DNA from: Cenococcum geophilum 1.58
Lineage: Eukaryota; Ascomycota; Dothideomycetes; Gloniales; Gloniaceae
Assembly (NCBI GenBank): GCA_001692895.1
Contig: KV748279.1
Span: forward strand, 124,001-188,000
DNA: 64,000 bases
Reading direction: 5' to 3'
In this document: piece by piece, positions 12,781 to 24,289 of the stretch
Numbering within the stretch: the stretch's first letter is position 1
How the letters are laid out: every line of letters starts with the position of its first letter
The notes under the pieces: generated by a model
What the model was told of the DNA's origin: nothing
The model's input: only the letters and a program-made list of their open reading frames with translations
The model's database searches: none
Program-made: the position numbers and the translations under genes

Positions 12781-13045
12781 ACTATGCCTAAGACTATCCC
12801 TTATATAGATAGGGTCGTATAAAATGTAGACCGTGTACTCTAGCTGCGAGATATTGTCAGTGCTAGCAATGATAAAATCTTATCTAATACGAACTAATAA
12901 AATATTAGTATTACTAATATTACTTAGTATATTAAAATTTTATATTATACCTAAAGGTTATCTTCTAAATTTTAAATTATCTCTTATTTTTAATACTATT
13001 AGTAGGGGGGGAGGGGGAGTAGGGGGGGTAGGCAGCTGAGGTTTT

Positions 13046-13218
13046 AGGTCTCTTTTAGGGGTATTTAGTAGGTCTAGGGGTATAGACCGTTTAAAATCTC
13101 GTTACTTAGGTAATAGAGCCCCTATAAGGTCGCTAAAGTTATAGGGGCTCTATCGCCTAAGCAATAAGATTTTAGGCGGTCTATACCCCTAGACCCGCTA
13201 AAGGCTCCCTAAAAACCT
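13046..13218. repeat. ~80-bp-arm imperfect palindrome (MITE-like)
   Basis: Left arm about 13046-13126, 13-nt spacer, right arm about 13140-13218. Shared blocks read in inverted order are GGTCTAGGGGTATAGACCG, then a TAAAATCT block, then GATAGAGCCCCTATA or AATAGAGCCCCTATA. Most arm mismatches are transitions. The arms would fold into a long hairpin. No protein is encoded. It could be a foldback or MITE-type element, but I found no convincing target duplication. Confidence 0.8.
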
Positions 13219-14640
13219 TGGCGACTCGTATATAGGGTACGTGCGCTTATAGCCGGATACCTCCTTTTCCTTAAGGATTCGTCTATTCTTATAATATACC
13301 CTATTATTCTATTAATTAAACTCCCTATCTATATCTTACCTTATAAAAAAGCTTTTTTATAAAGTAGTAAGGCTCTTTTATAATATAAGGCTGCGTAAAG
13401 CTAGTTATTTTTATTTTTTACCCAATATTGGCAATATTATATTGCTAATATATTTCCGATAACCAATATTTTATCGGTTTGTATTGGTTCGTATCGGTGC
13501 CAGGTCTAGATATTGTAGTCGCGTAGGCGTAGCTAGGGCCGCATTTTATAGAGCGCGCTTATCCGTACAAGGGATAGGCTATAGGGCGCGGTGCGCGGAT
13601 TGCGCATTTGGCTGCTAAATACCGCCAAATGCTGCAAAAATGTTGGTAAATTTTTCCTGACGTATTAGTAAGGTGTATAGCTCTAGCCGGGTAGCTGCAT
13701 TATATAGTAGATTTTATACAGTAATAAATTATATAAGAGCTTTGTTAAAAGCATTATAATTAATTACAGCTTAAAGATTTTCTTTTTAATGTTTTGTGTT
13801 AAAGTTATTAAAAGCCTTTTAGTTTATTTAATATATTTAAAGGGCACTCCTACTGTAGTTAATTTGCCTTAATCTCTCCTACTTAAATCCCTATACTATG
13901 CTTTTTATTTAAGTAAGTGTATATAAATATTAAAAAGGCAAAATCTTATTTGTATATTAAATAGTATTAAATTTAATTCTTACTATTACAAATAGATTTA
14001 TTAGGAAGAGAATTGTAGGCAAAACTTTAAATAAAAATAGTAGTTTGCCTGTATTTTCTAAAAAGTGGTTAAAAAGTAGTTCTGTTTTATATTTTTAGCT
14101 AAGAGTTGCTTAATGTATTATCTTTAGTAAGTTAAATAAACTAATTAAAATTAAAATCAAAAAGAGTAGATAGGGTTATATTATAATTATTAGTAATACT
14201 AGGAGGTAGAAAAGGTATAGTGTTAATTATAAAGGTAAAACAAGTATAGGGGTGCAAAATTTAAAGATATTATATGTAATTACTTATAAACCCAAATTTA
14301 ATCTTAGTAATTTTAACTTTACTTAATAAATTTAGAATGTATAAGTATTGTTAAGAGGCTTAAGAGTCATTTACCAAGCCTTTAGGCCGTATTTCTACTA
14401 CTTTAACTCCAAAATATTTAATATTTAATAACTTTCAGTATTAAATATATCGTATTGGTATTAAATATTAAACGTTAATATTTAATATTTTAATAAGCGT
14501 AATTAGTACTAAAGACTGATAAAAACACTGTAAGGAGTGGGGTAGTTTAAAGTAAATCTTAAAAAGTCTCCTTTCCTCTTTTTAGAAGGCTAAGCGCTTA
14601 TATAGGTGCTAAATACCATTAAAACACTAAGAATTAGTGT
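13219..14640. other. AT-rich unassigned DNA with small palindromes
   Basis: No gene is recognised. At 13425-13500 CAATATTGGCAATATTATATTG and similar short inverted motifs occur. At 14400-14520 TATTTAATATTTAATA, TATTAAATATT and ATTAATATTTAATATTTTAA repeat in both orientations. From about 14640 composition becomes balanced, marking the start of a gene island. Confidence 0.5.
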
Positions 14641-15024
14641 GTGTAACAATTTTACTGTAAAAAAGTGGCCTTACTTGGTGATAAAGTTAATTAATTGCTG
14701 TTGTTGAAATCTCCGTGGGAAAACGGGGAAAATCGTACCAAGGATTACATGAATTAACTCATACGCCAAAGCCCGAGGAGTGGTGAAACACGTTATGCGT
14801 CTGAGCTTGCTGAGGTAAATAATTTAGCACACTCAGCTATCTTTCCCCATGCGCACTGAGGCAATAGTGATATCTCTCAGCAAATAGCCTAAGTGTCTAA
14901 AGTACAGTAATTAGTAATCAGCCACGACCTGAGCCCTTAATGAACCCAAGTTACCATACTATGGAGTTACTCCTAATTAAGGTTTGCTTTCCCGTCTTAA
15001 GTTAGAAGCACGACTGTTAAGACG

Positions 15025-15039
15025 ACCGCCATCGGCGGT
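15025..15039. promoter_or_regulatory. Inverted CGG-type repeat upstream of the terpene cyclase
   Basis: ACCGCC-ATC-GGCGGT, a perfect 6-3-6 inverted repeat about 100 bp before the cyclase start codon. Paired CGG triplets are typical targets of fungal Zn2Cys6 regulators, which often control secondary-metabolite clusters. That it is such a site is inference; no regulator gene is visible here. Confidence 0.4.
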
Positions 15040-15137
15040 AGAGCTCACGCCCTTGCCAGCCTAAAAGTCCACTTTTTTTAAACCAACGCCGCCTCCCTTT
15101 CTCCCCTGCCTCAGCGATTCTTGTCTCACTTGTCGCG

Positions 15138-16050
15138 ATGGAGTTCCCATGGAGAACTCCCTTCGACATGGAACATGGCCCACCTGAGGTGTACCTCTGG
15201 ATACAGATGGTTTTATTTCTTGTCTGTTCTGCTCTCTGGACTATCGCATATGTCCTCTACATTCGGAAATCCTTCCGTGACAAGTCTTATGGAATGCCTC
15301 TCATTTCGCTGTGAGTTAATGGTCTCTGCCACCTGATTGTGGGATCCTTCGTTAGCCCAGTCTACAAAATGTCCATAACTGATCTGTAAATGAATAAAAT
15401 TGTATAGTTGCAGCAATGTCTCATGGGAGTTTCTTTACATCATTAAATCTCCAACAATCCTCGACCGGATAGCCTCTACAATTCCCTTTATTGTGGATCT
15501 CTTCCTTGTCTATGCGACGATCAAGTTTTGGCCAAGGGAGTGGAAAAACAGTCCTCTCATTGCTGAGAATCTCGTCACTATTATTACTCTATCTATCGTA
15601 ATGAGCCTGGTTGGTCTGTGGGCATTCAAGATCCAGTTCCAGGGCATCACCGATGTGACCTTCTGGTCCGGTTTTATTCTGCAAGTGTCCGTATCTTTGA
15701 TGAGTATTATACAGTTACTCTCAAGGGGTAGTACGAGGGGACACTCCTGGGGGATTTGGTAAGCCGCTCTCTCACATATATTCCACGCCATGTCTCACAG
15801 ATCTTTTCTGATGAGGTATCGGGTTTCTAGGTGGTGCCGAGCGGTGGGGACATTTGCGGTCGTCTGCTTGCTCGAGATGCGCGTATGGCACTATCCCAGA
15901 GACTGGCCAGACGGCCATAGCTTCGTTCATTCGCCCTGCGGCGCATTGATGATCTGGAGCGCGACCCTTATGGATTTTTTGGTGTATCCTGTCGTCTTTA
16001 CACATGTTAAGAAATTCGAGGGGCGCCAGAAGCAAATCAAAAATATGTGA
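15138..16050 (+). CDS. Integral-membrane terpene cyclase (Pyr4/PaxB family), 3 exons
   Basis: Model: exons 15138-15310, 15408-15758 and 15831-16050, giving 247 aa, the usual size of this family. Introns use GTGAGT..TATAG (97 bp) and GTAAGC..TCTAG (72 bp); phases agree and no internal stop remains. The product is a strongly hydrophobic multi-pass protein. Family landmarks are present: GMPLISLCSNVSWEF at the exon 1/2 junction, LLSRGSTRGHSWGIW at the end of exon 2 and MDFLVYPVVF near the C terminus. Glu65 (in SWEF) and Asp223 (in MDFLVYP) correspond to the acidic pair known to be essential in Pyr4. These enzymes protonate an epoxidised prenyl chain and cyclise it in the ER membrane, as PaxB does for indole diterpenes and Pyr4 for meroterpenoids. 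The second intron's acceptor was chosen because it keeps the W-x(3)-R-x-x-G spacing; the nearer CAG at 15800 would create a stop. The gene appears intact. A hAT element lies 65 bp past the stop. The exact substrate cannot be told from sequence. Confidence 0.9.
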
Positions 16051-16115
16051 AACGCGTACGGTAGTCATGTAGTAACTACTGAACGAGATTTACTAATGGT
16101 CTAGTCCAATCCGGA

Positions 16116-19100
16116 TAGTGATAGAACTGGATTGGAGGCTATTTGGAGCTCTAGATGGAGCACCCCTTTTAGTGGATTTGGATCGATTGATTTGATTGGT
16201 GGAGTGGCGTGGATTAAAGCTGGTGGGGCTCCTGGAGCTCCACAGCTTATACCTCTTCGGGAGGAGGATTGAGCGTTTAGTAGTTAGTGTATAGTAAATA
16301 GCCAATTAGTGGTACTCCTTATGGTAGGGCGTCTGAAAATTATAGTCTCAGCCACCTAATATTTGACTTATGTCCATCGTCTAGCCCTTACCGCTGCTTG
16401 CCTATATCTGGCGCCCTCCTTAAAGCTCGTCCTCGCTACCTACCTTACTATTACTACCTCTTCCTTAGTGTTATTCGCCATACCCCAGGTATAGCAGCAC
16501 CTCTTCCCTCTACGCGTATCTTCTGCCTCTAACAATATTATCCTTACCCTAAAGTCAATTAATCTAAACACTGTTAATTCTGCAAAGGATATAGAGGAGT
16601 TCCGGCTAAACAGTAAGGTGTATATTTAGTGTGGAACTTTAATAAAGCCAGTACTATATATAAAGCAGTATATATCGCCAATATGGAAATGGGGCGAGGA
16701 TATTATAGAAAAGGGCGGCGATTAATCTAAGTAGTATTACTACTGCTACCTATATAAGAGACAGAAGCGTTAGTAGGAGCTTATGGTTGTTTTATCTAGA
16801 AGATTAACTACCCTAGAATACCTTGCTAAGGATTATTATATAGATAAGATAATAGGCGAGCTTCTTCTACTAAAGCCGTCTAATTCGGGACAGCTAATAA
16901 TTGAGGAGTATCCTAAACAGGCCTCTCTTAATAGGATAAAAACGTTTACTGGCTTTAAGGCGTTGCTCGTACGCTGGATTGTCTACTACTACGTCGCCTT
17001 TTTCCAATTTAAAAACGCCTACTTCCGCTAGCTATTATGCTTTCTATATTTGGGGCTTAATAAGCTCTTACCGCGGGTAGCTTATATAATTAGAAAGTGG
17101 GTAATTAAAGCATATAATGCTCATAGGAAGGCCTTGAATTTAGAGCTCTCCTAGGTTTATAGCGCGGTATTAATATCCTTCGACTTATAGACGTTACCGA
17201 ACTCCTACGCGGTCCTTAGTATTTTAGCCCACTTTATTAATAAGTAGGGTAGGTAACGGCAGGTTGTTTTAGGGCTTTATAAGGTTCCTAGTAAGTATAG
17301 CGGTGAGAATATAGCAGCGGCCCTAATTGTCCTATTTAGGGAGTACGGTATCTAGGGTAATATTGGATATTTTATAGCGGACAATAATAGTATAAACGAT
17401 AAGTGTATTGACCTTATTCTTCGAACCCTTTATAAAAATATATTAGTAAAGTAATAAAAGGCTCGTCGGCTACGTTGTTTTGGCTATATTACTAACCTCT
17501 ATACTTAATCCTTTATTATAGGGAAGGACGCTAAAAAGGGTTGTAAGGAGCTTAATGCTGCCTACCGGGAGGGTGATATAAGGAAGATTAGAAAGCTCTG
17601 GCGCAAGTAGGGGGCTATTAGTTTGCTTCACAACCTCGTTTAGTATATTTGTATAACCCCTTAGCGCCGTAACTTCTTTAAAAGGATTAAGATGGGGGGT
17701 TTATTGGCCAAATTTAATAGACTACAAGTATGTAATATTCGCCACCTTATCTAATTGGCTGCGGAGGTGGGATTATAATAATCCTTTTTCTACGGTCGCG
17801 ATACTAATAAATTTAATAGCTTATCTAAAACAACGCAACATAATAGAATTCGCTATTTATAGCAATTGGCCGCTTCCTAAACTGCCGCGAACGTGTATAG
17901 GAGTTCTACTATACCTATACGCCCTTACCTAGCTTAAAGCCTCTTACTAAGGATAATATTTTGCAAGAGCGCTACTGGCAAGAGCTTGGCTATCTTTATA
18001 ACTACCTTAAAACCTTCTATAAGGCTACTATTATAGTAGAAGGCAACTAGACGAATATTGGCGACCACTTTACTATATTAGATTAGCTTTTACTCTAGCT
18101 TTAAGATACTAAGTAGAGGTTTCTAGAGCTTGCGAAAACAAAGCATTGTTTACTTAATGTAAAGAACTATAAATATTTAGCTGGCTACGCGGAGGCTGCG
18201 TAGATAAAGTGCGAGAAGTACTATTTGAAGGTAGATGAGACGGCTGCGTACTATGCAGTAATAGTTCTTAATCCGACTTTAAAGCTATAGTGGTTTAATA
18301 ATAAGTGGGGAGACTACCTAGTAAAGAAGGATTAGATTTAGAGGGTAGTAGATATAGTTAAGGAGCTTTAGGGTAAATATAAAGGCAAGTAAGTATCTAA
18401 TAAGTCGTCCCCCTTCTTAATAAGAAGCTAAATACTATAACGAGCTCGCAATTAAATATGCAAGATATTTACTTCTGCTAAAGCTTATAAACGCCTTAAG
18501 ACAGCTTATATATTGGACAACTCCTCTATACCTTTGGCGATTAATTACTATAAGGACTATATTAAGATAAATCCTCTACAGCTTACTAAGTATAAGCTTA
18601 ACGAATTTAATATTATTAAATACTAGAACGACCGCTATTTAAGCCAGCCTACTCTTGCCCGCTTCGCCCTTAATATCCTCACTATACTACCTATATCGGA
18701 TAAGTGCGAACGGCTGTTTAGCAGCGCTAAGATACTACTTAAGGACCGCCGCTCGCGGCTTTAGATAGATATAATTGAAGTAAATAAGAGTCTTCGCTAC
18801 TTGTACGGGCCGCCGCCAAAACGGACGTTTGATAATAAGGACGTGGCGGAGGTAGAGGCTGAGGAGGGGACTATATAGATAGCATCATTTAATAAATACA
18901 AAGCCGCGGTCGCGGAGGTTTTAAAGAAGCTGGCTACTTACGATAAGGAAGGTGATAAGGCGGAGGCTGAGGCGGACCGTTAAGTAAGTGCTGCTGGGGG
19001 CAGACCTTTAGCAGAGCAACTGGCTAATCTAGAAGGCGACGATATTACTAGTAAGGTGGAGGAAGCTAGTGAGGATAGCGGTAAGGATGACGATAAGGAT

Positions 19101-19285
19101 TAAGGGCGTTAAATTAGTGAGATTTGCACCTAGATTCCTTAACACTAAAAGGTTGCCAAGACTTATATGTATATACTATTAATAGTATAGTCACATGCTG
19201 GAGCTCCTGGAGCTCCACCAGCTATTTGCTAGATAGAGTGGATTTGAGCCTTAATCCACACCACTCTAATCCATTTCCATCACTA
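16116..19285 (+). mobile_element. hAT DNA transposon 2, immediately downstream of the cyclase
   Basis: The left end is TAGTGATAGAACTGGATTGG and the inverted right end TAGTGATGGAAATGGATTAG. A perfect 8-bp target duplication AATCCGGA occurs at 16108-16115 and 19286-19293. Subterminal inverted blocks (GTGGATTAA, GGAGCTCCA-type) lie inside both ends. The 3,170-bp element carries a hAT transposase relic on the + strand. Removing it and one duplication copy restores continuous balanced-composition DNA from 16051 to about 19890. Confidence 0.95.
16560..19100 (+). pseudogene. hAT transposase relic
   Basis: The frame at 16783-17031 is open, followed by RIP-type stops. Core blocks are SFDLQTLPNSYAV near 17177, YSGENIAAALIVL near 17300, IGYFIADNNSIND near 17370 and LRCFGYITNLYTQSF near 17470. 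The C-terminal hAT dimerisation domain is near 18655-18810 (LARFALNILTI, then SDKCERLFSSAKILLKDRRS). These are the RNase H-like core and dimerisation domain of hAT transposases, which cut and paste the element by its ends. Stops and probable frame breaks make it inactive. Confidence 0.88.
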
Positions 19286-19293
19286 AATCCGGA

Positions 19294-19895
19294 AGTTAAG
19301 CCCATACCAAGCAGCAAGGGTTCCGTCGGAATGTTTTCCGGATGTCGTTTCGTGAAGATTAAGATATTTCGAAGACCGCCGGAACCTTTCTGGCAGGAAT
19401 TATGTTTTAGAGTCACTATATAGCACGCGCGCAAGTTGTGAATTTGCATAAATTTGCTAATTTATCAGCATGTACCCATGTCAACTATATACTTTCTATT
19501 CTTCAAAAGTACTATCTTCATTCGAGAATAACTCTCTTAATCGTCTTTCTTCCACTCCCCCCCCCGGGGGCTAGCAAACGATCATCACAAGTACAACCAC
19601 AAAGGGGTCAAGATGTGTGTGAATTGCTATGAACCAATTTTCGGATGAGTAGCCGCCACTAGCATCTGACCAGTCGTCGCGCTTGGCAACCATCGCCTCC
19701 CCGCTAACATTGCCACTGCCTGGCTACTCCGCTCGACAAGTGGCGGGATATTTCGCGAATGGCATAATGTGGGTCACCTGGTTATGACGGTCCACCAGGT
19801 TATGAGGGAAATCTAACCGTCTTTGGAACACTAAAATACTGCCGAATGCCCATTTGTAGGTAAATTGCTAGCAAAAACCATCGCAAAGCATTATT
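19294..19895. other. Balanced-composition unique DNA, 3' flank of the cyclase
   Basis: Originally contiguous with 16051-16107 before the hAT inserted. Composition resembles the gene islands and there are no RIP-type stops, but I could not build a spliced gene. The longest frames here (99 aa and 75 aa on opposite strands) have no recognisable domain. A C-run followed by GGGGG lies near 19555-19570. Confidence 0.5.
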
Positions 19896-21449
19896 TTATT
19901 ATTAAACTCAAATGAAGCCTTAAATATATATAGGAGAGAGTTTATATTGACTTTTAATAATATATTAGGCAGCTAATTGCTTAAAAGGCTTATATAACTA
20001 TAAGTTGGTAGATTAAAATCTATATTTAAGGCCTTTTTATTACTTAAGGTACTATCTTCCTTATTATCCTCCTTATTAAGTAGCTTGTCTAGTTAAGCAG
20101 CTGCCTCCTTAATCCTCTTTAAAGCTATAATAAGTTTTTTATAGTATGCTAAAGCAGTATAGATAGTATTAAGTAACACCTTAGCTTATTCTTAAAGCTA
20201 TTTAGTAGTAACTTATATAAATATTATACCTTTAACTACCTAAATTACTACTTATAAAACATCCTTAGTAGGCTTCTTTTATATATACTGGATGCAGTCT
20301 AAAAGGCCTTCTATACTTTCTTTACTACCTTTTTAGCCTTATTAGCCTCCCTTTAGTATTAATTAGCAGCCTTCTTAAGCTTTATAATAATAATATAAAT
20401 CTTCTTTTTAACTTTAATTTGCTCTTCAATAATTATAATAGTAGCTTAGCAGTTTTTTTAAAGTTTACTCTTGTACAATTTTAGTGCCTTTTTTAAGCTT
20501 TTTAGTAATCTCTTTAGTAGCAATAACTGCCCTTATTGTCTTAGTAGTAAGTATTAATTTATAAAAAAAGTATAATTTACTTCTTTTACTTCCTTTTATT
20601 CCTCTTTACAGTAGAATTGTAAAAGTTAGTAGCTTTAACCTCTATTAACTTTGTATTCTTTTTTAATAATCTCAGCCGCCTTAGGTATAGTTTTAAGGTA
20701 AAGAATTGTATAGGCGTATTAAGCTAAATTAGTATAGGTTTAAGGTATATAAAGATATAAAGGTGAGAATAAAAGCGTTACTTATATATCTAAAAGTGGT
20801 ATAAATAGTTAATTAAATGAAATCTACTTAGTATAGCACCTTAATACGTATTTAGGATTAAAAAGTAAAAGACCTACAGCTTTAAAAATGCTATTAATTA
20901 ATTTAGTAAAATAGATTTAAGGCTGAATCTTACTAATAATTTTTAAAAAGTACTCTTTTTATTTTTATTTTATATATATCCATTGTATTATACTACGTAC
21001 AATACTACGCATGCAGCCTCTAGGCTATGGCGCTATAGTCCTATATATATAAATCCCTTAGGGCAGCTTAACATGTACTAGTAACTATGTCCTAGTAGTT
21101 TATAAGCCCCTAAGCTAGGGGTTTATAGTTCCTTAGTAAAATACTAAGTTATAAGCAACTACTAGGGAATAAGAAAACGGTAGAAAACTATAAGAAATAA
21201 GAAGTCCTAACGCCTATCCCTGACCTTTTGTAATTTATTTCTGACCTTTTACTTACTAATATCTCTTTACTAGGAGCCTAGTAGGAGTTACCTCCTATAG
21301 ATCCTGCTGTTATTAGCCACTTTCTAATAGCTATCTCTGTCCTACTTAGAAATAGAAAAAGCGCCTCTCTTCCTTTTTGTATGCAAAATAGCTTCTTTAG
21401 AGAGAGAGAAGAGCCTAGTTTCTTCTACATTTCTCTTCTTTCTTCCCTA
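19896..21449. other. RIP-degraded repeat DNA with a Lys-rich minus-strand frame
   Basis: TpA-rich with no intact gene. On the minus strand about 20640-20030 reads as a Lys/Ala/Leu-rich, coiled-coil-like stretch broken by TAA/TAG. I cannot name it. Near 21095-21125 CCCCTAAGCTAGGGG forms a short palindrome. The compact LTR element at 21455 interrupts this DNA. Confidence 0.4.
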
Positions 21450-21454
21450 TATAG

Positions 21455-21703
21455 TGTCACGGGACTCACACGCTCTCACGTCCCTGCGCGTTTTAACGTT
21501 CTTGACCCGTGCTCACGTTCGTCCCGAGACACCTACGCACGTTCCCCTACAACCCCTATTTATACCCAACCTGGCACACGAAGAATCTTCTTCTTTATCC
21601 AAATATCTTTGTATCAACCACGCATAGTTACGCGTACGTAGCCTTCTTTAATTACTACCCTGTTTAGTATATTGTATTCCAGCTTATACCCACTTCCGTA
21701 ACA
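21455..21703 (+). repeat. 5' LTR of the compact element
   Basis: 249 bp, TG..CA termini. It shares the TGTyACGGrAC start with the Gypsy LTRs at 5813 and 11964, which may reflect a common mobilising family. Confidence 0.92.
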
Positions 21704-22723
21704 CTACATTTGGATCCCTTTTCTATACCTAGCGGGCCTGTGGGCTACTAGTCGCGGAGTATGCCTTTCTACGCCTACGGGGTAGATACAGGAGCTACTG
21801 GCTGCGGGTAGACTAGGACGCTGGGGTTCTAAACTGGTACGACAAGTCTCCGCGCCAATTTGCATACGGACCTGATAATAAAACACCGCGCCAATACGCC
21901 TGCGACCTCGATGGCTTACACCCTACTGCTACCGCTTACGAACAGGCACGTTACTGCCCCTCAGTTTGACCTAATGGCTCGCATCCTACTGCTACACGAA
22001 CACGAACACGAACACGGAAGCTGGTATCTTACTACTGTCCTACCGACCTACACGCACTGCCCTACGTACCAACAAGACCTTGCGCCGCTATGCCTGCGAA
22101 ACAAACCCAATAACCCGTTGTGCCGATAAGCCTACAACCTAACCCGAACACGTTGCTAGTACCGTACTGCTACCCAAATCTGATAAGATCCCGTGCCGAT
22201 ATACCTACGGAACCCGAACCTAACGCTAGCACCGTACTGCTACCGATAAGAACCTGCCTACGATATGAATACTGCACCGCATCAACAAGAACCTGCTAAG
22301 AATATGCCTTGCCACGACCACGAACACCGTACTATACTACCGTTTAGGCCGATAAATACTGCCTAAAACGCCCATTTTGGACCAAAAATTGGGGTAATTT
22401 TTTAGGGGGACCTGGAGTATAAGAAGGGAAGGCCGTAGAGCTGCTAGAAGCGAGAAAGGGACTATATAAGCTTCAGCAATACGTCTCCAAGCGGCGAGAA
22501 CAGGAGTATAGCTGGCGACGGAAGCTGGGCTATGCTTTAGGCCTGACAAGTCAGTGGCCTAACGATTAAACATAGAAGGACTGAACTGGAGGAGCCTGTG
22601 CAACGGAGGACGTAGAAGGGCGGAGAAGGCTAATAAAATTTTTTTTTTTTCCCGTATTGGGTTTTTTTCTGGTATATATGACACGACACACCTCGCAGGA
22701 GCTCGGAAGTAAGGGGGGGGTAC

Positions 22724-22972
22724 TGTTACGGGACTCACACGCTCTCACGTCCCTGCGCGTTTTGACGTTCTTAACCCGTGCTTATATTCGTCCCGAGACA
22801 CCTACGCACGTTCCCCTACAACCCCTATTTATACCCAACCTGGTACACGAAGAATCTTCTTCTTTATCCAAATGTCTTTGTATTAACCACGCATAGTTAC
22901 GCGTACGTAGCCTTCTTTAATTACTACTCTGTTTAGTACATTGTATTCCAGCTCGTGCCTACTTCCGTAACA
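22724..22972 (+). repeat. 3' LTR of the compact element
   Basis: 249 bp, same length as the 5' LTR, immediately followed by TATAG. Confidence 0.92.
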
Positions 22973-23302
22973 TATAGGTTACAGTCTAGTAGTAGGTACC
23001 TAGGGGTTTGTAATGCTCTACATTCCCTAAAGCATCTACTTTCTTTATCCTCTCCTATTACTTTAGTAAAGGATTTAAAATAGCCTTTTCCTAGCTTTAG
23101 CTAGAAGAAAGCCAATTATAGCCTTTTAGGATATTTATCCTTAGGGGCTTTAAGAGAAAAGGAATGGCTCCCCTTATAGATCCTAGTATAGTATTTTCCT
23201 TTATTCTTATTCTACTGCCAGTTATTTTTCTACTATTCTAGTATCTTTTCTCTTACTGCTCTCCCTTAGTAGTAAGATTTAGTGGTAAGTTAAAGCTTTT
23301 AG

Positions 23303-23510
23303 TAGAGCTCTATATAGAGCTTTAGTATAGAGCTTTAGTAGAGCTCCGTATAGAACTTCAATAGAGCTCTATATAGAGTTTCCATAGAGCTCTATATAGA
23401 GTTTCCATAGAGCTCTATATAGAGTTTCTATAGAGCTCTATATAAAGTCTTAGTAGAGCTTTATATAGAGCTTTAAGGGAGCTTTATAGAGCCTCTCTAG
23501 TAGAGCTCCT
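23303..23510. repeat. ~24-bp minisatellite (TAGAGCTCTATATAGAG type)
   Basis: About nine units built around AGAGCTCTATATAGAG plus a variable CTTTAGT, TTTCCAT or TTTCTAT. The central units (23361-23440) are nearly identical and the outer ones diverge. Each unit is itself a partial palindrome (GAGCTC; CTATATAG). Confidence 0.88.
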
Positions 23511-23633
23511 AGTAGAACCTTTAGTAGAGCTCTATACTAAGCCCCTAGTAAAGCTTTAGTAGCTAGGGAAATTAATTATAGAGTCTAGCTTTAAGCTAGA
23601 ATTATTATAGATTAGTAAACCCTTAGTTAAATA

Positions 23634-23989
23634 TGGTACGCGCTAAAACTAGGTTAGAGGCTCTACTAAAGGCTCCGCTAGCTATACTACTTACCTAATT
23701 AGAACAGCTAGCTAATAGCCTAATAGTTAGCGAACAGCGAGCAATCTACTTAACGCAGTTAGTTAGCTATAAAGGCTAAAGCTCGTAGCTAGCTAACTAG
23801 TTATAGTTATTAGCGAGATATCTAGACTATAATCTAACTAGTTAAGTACTTAAAATCTAGATTATAGATTAGTATTAATTAACCGCTAGCCTATAAGGGA
23901 TATAAATTAGGGTTACTAGACTTTATAAATTAAGCCGTCTTTATTATAATACGCTTATCTATTTTAGAGATTATAATTATTGAAAGTCT
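23634..23989 (+). pseudogene. Unrecognised small protein relic
   Basis: From an ATG at 23634 the frame reads MVRAKTRLEALLKAPLAILL with a Leu-rich, alpha-helical character for about 118 codons. It is broken only by TAA/TAG and then TGA. Former Gln (and Arg for TGA) is the simplest explanation. I do not recognise a family. It may be the 5' part of the larger relic that follows. Confidence 0.4.
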
Positions 23990-24289
23990 ATTCTATTTAG
24001 CTATAATATATAATATTATAATATACCGTATTTTATCTAATACTATAGCAAAATTATAAATACTAAAGGCCTATAGCTACTGCCGCTCTTAACTTCTATC
24101 TAGTGTCCCTATTTAAGGGTCTTACTACTAATAAAGTCTATAATATCCGTTCTTACTACTCTCCTTATATTCTAACACCACTAATATCCTCTCTATTATT
24201 ATTATTCTTACTATTATTACCGGTACCGTCCTAGCCGTTATTATTAGCGCCCTCTCTATCGGCCTCGTTCTACGCTTCGGTATAATTAC

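Larger units (their letters stand above)
21455..22972 (+). mobile_element. Compact non-autonomous LTR element (TRIM-like), 1.5 kb
   Basis: Two 249-bp LTRs (21455-21703 and 22724-22972) start TGTCACGGGACTC or TGTTACGGGACTC and end CCGTAACA. The flanking target duplication TATAG is perfect (21450-21454 and 22973-22977). A G-rich polypurine tract (22711-22720) precedes the 3' LTR. The 1,020-bp internal part has no reverse transcriptase, integrase or gag that I recognise. LTR differences are mostly transitions and few. The element is far less AT-rich than its surroundings, so it probably arrived after most of the RIP here. It must have been mobilised by another element's enzymes. Confidence 0.9.

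Noticed and set aside
15772-16068. 98-aa minus-strand frame over the cyclase third exon, and similar opposite-strand frames over the FMO and prenyltransferase
   Set aside because: Shadows of well-supported exons on the + strand.
19286-19320. GGAAGTTAAG resembling part of a 5S rRNA
   Set aside because: Only a short match; the rest of the 5S sequence and fold is absent, and the first bases are the hAT target duplication.
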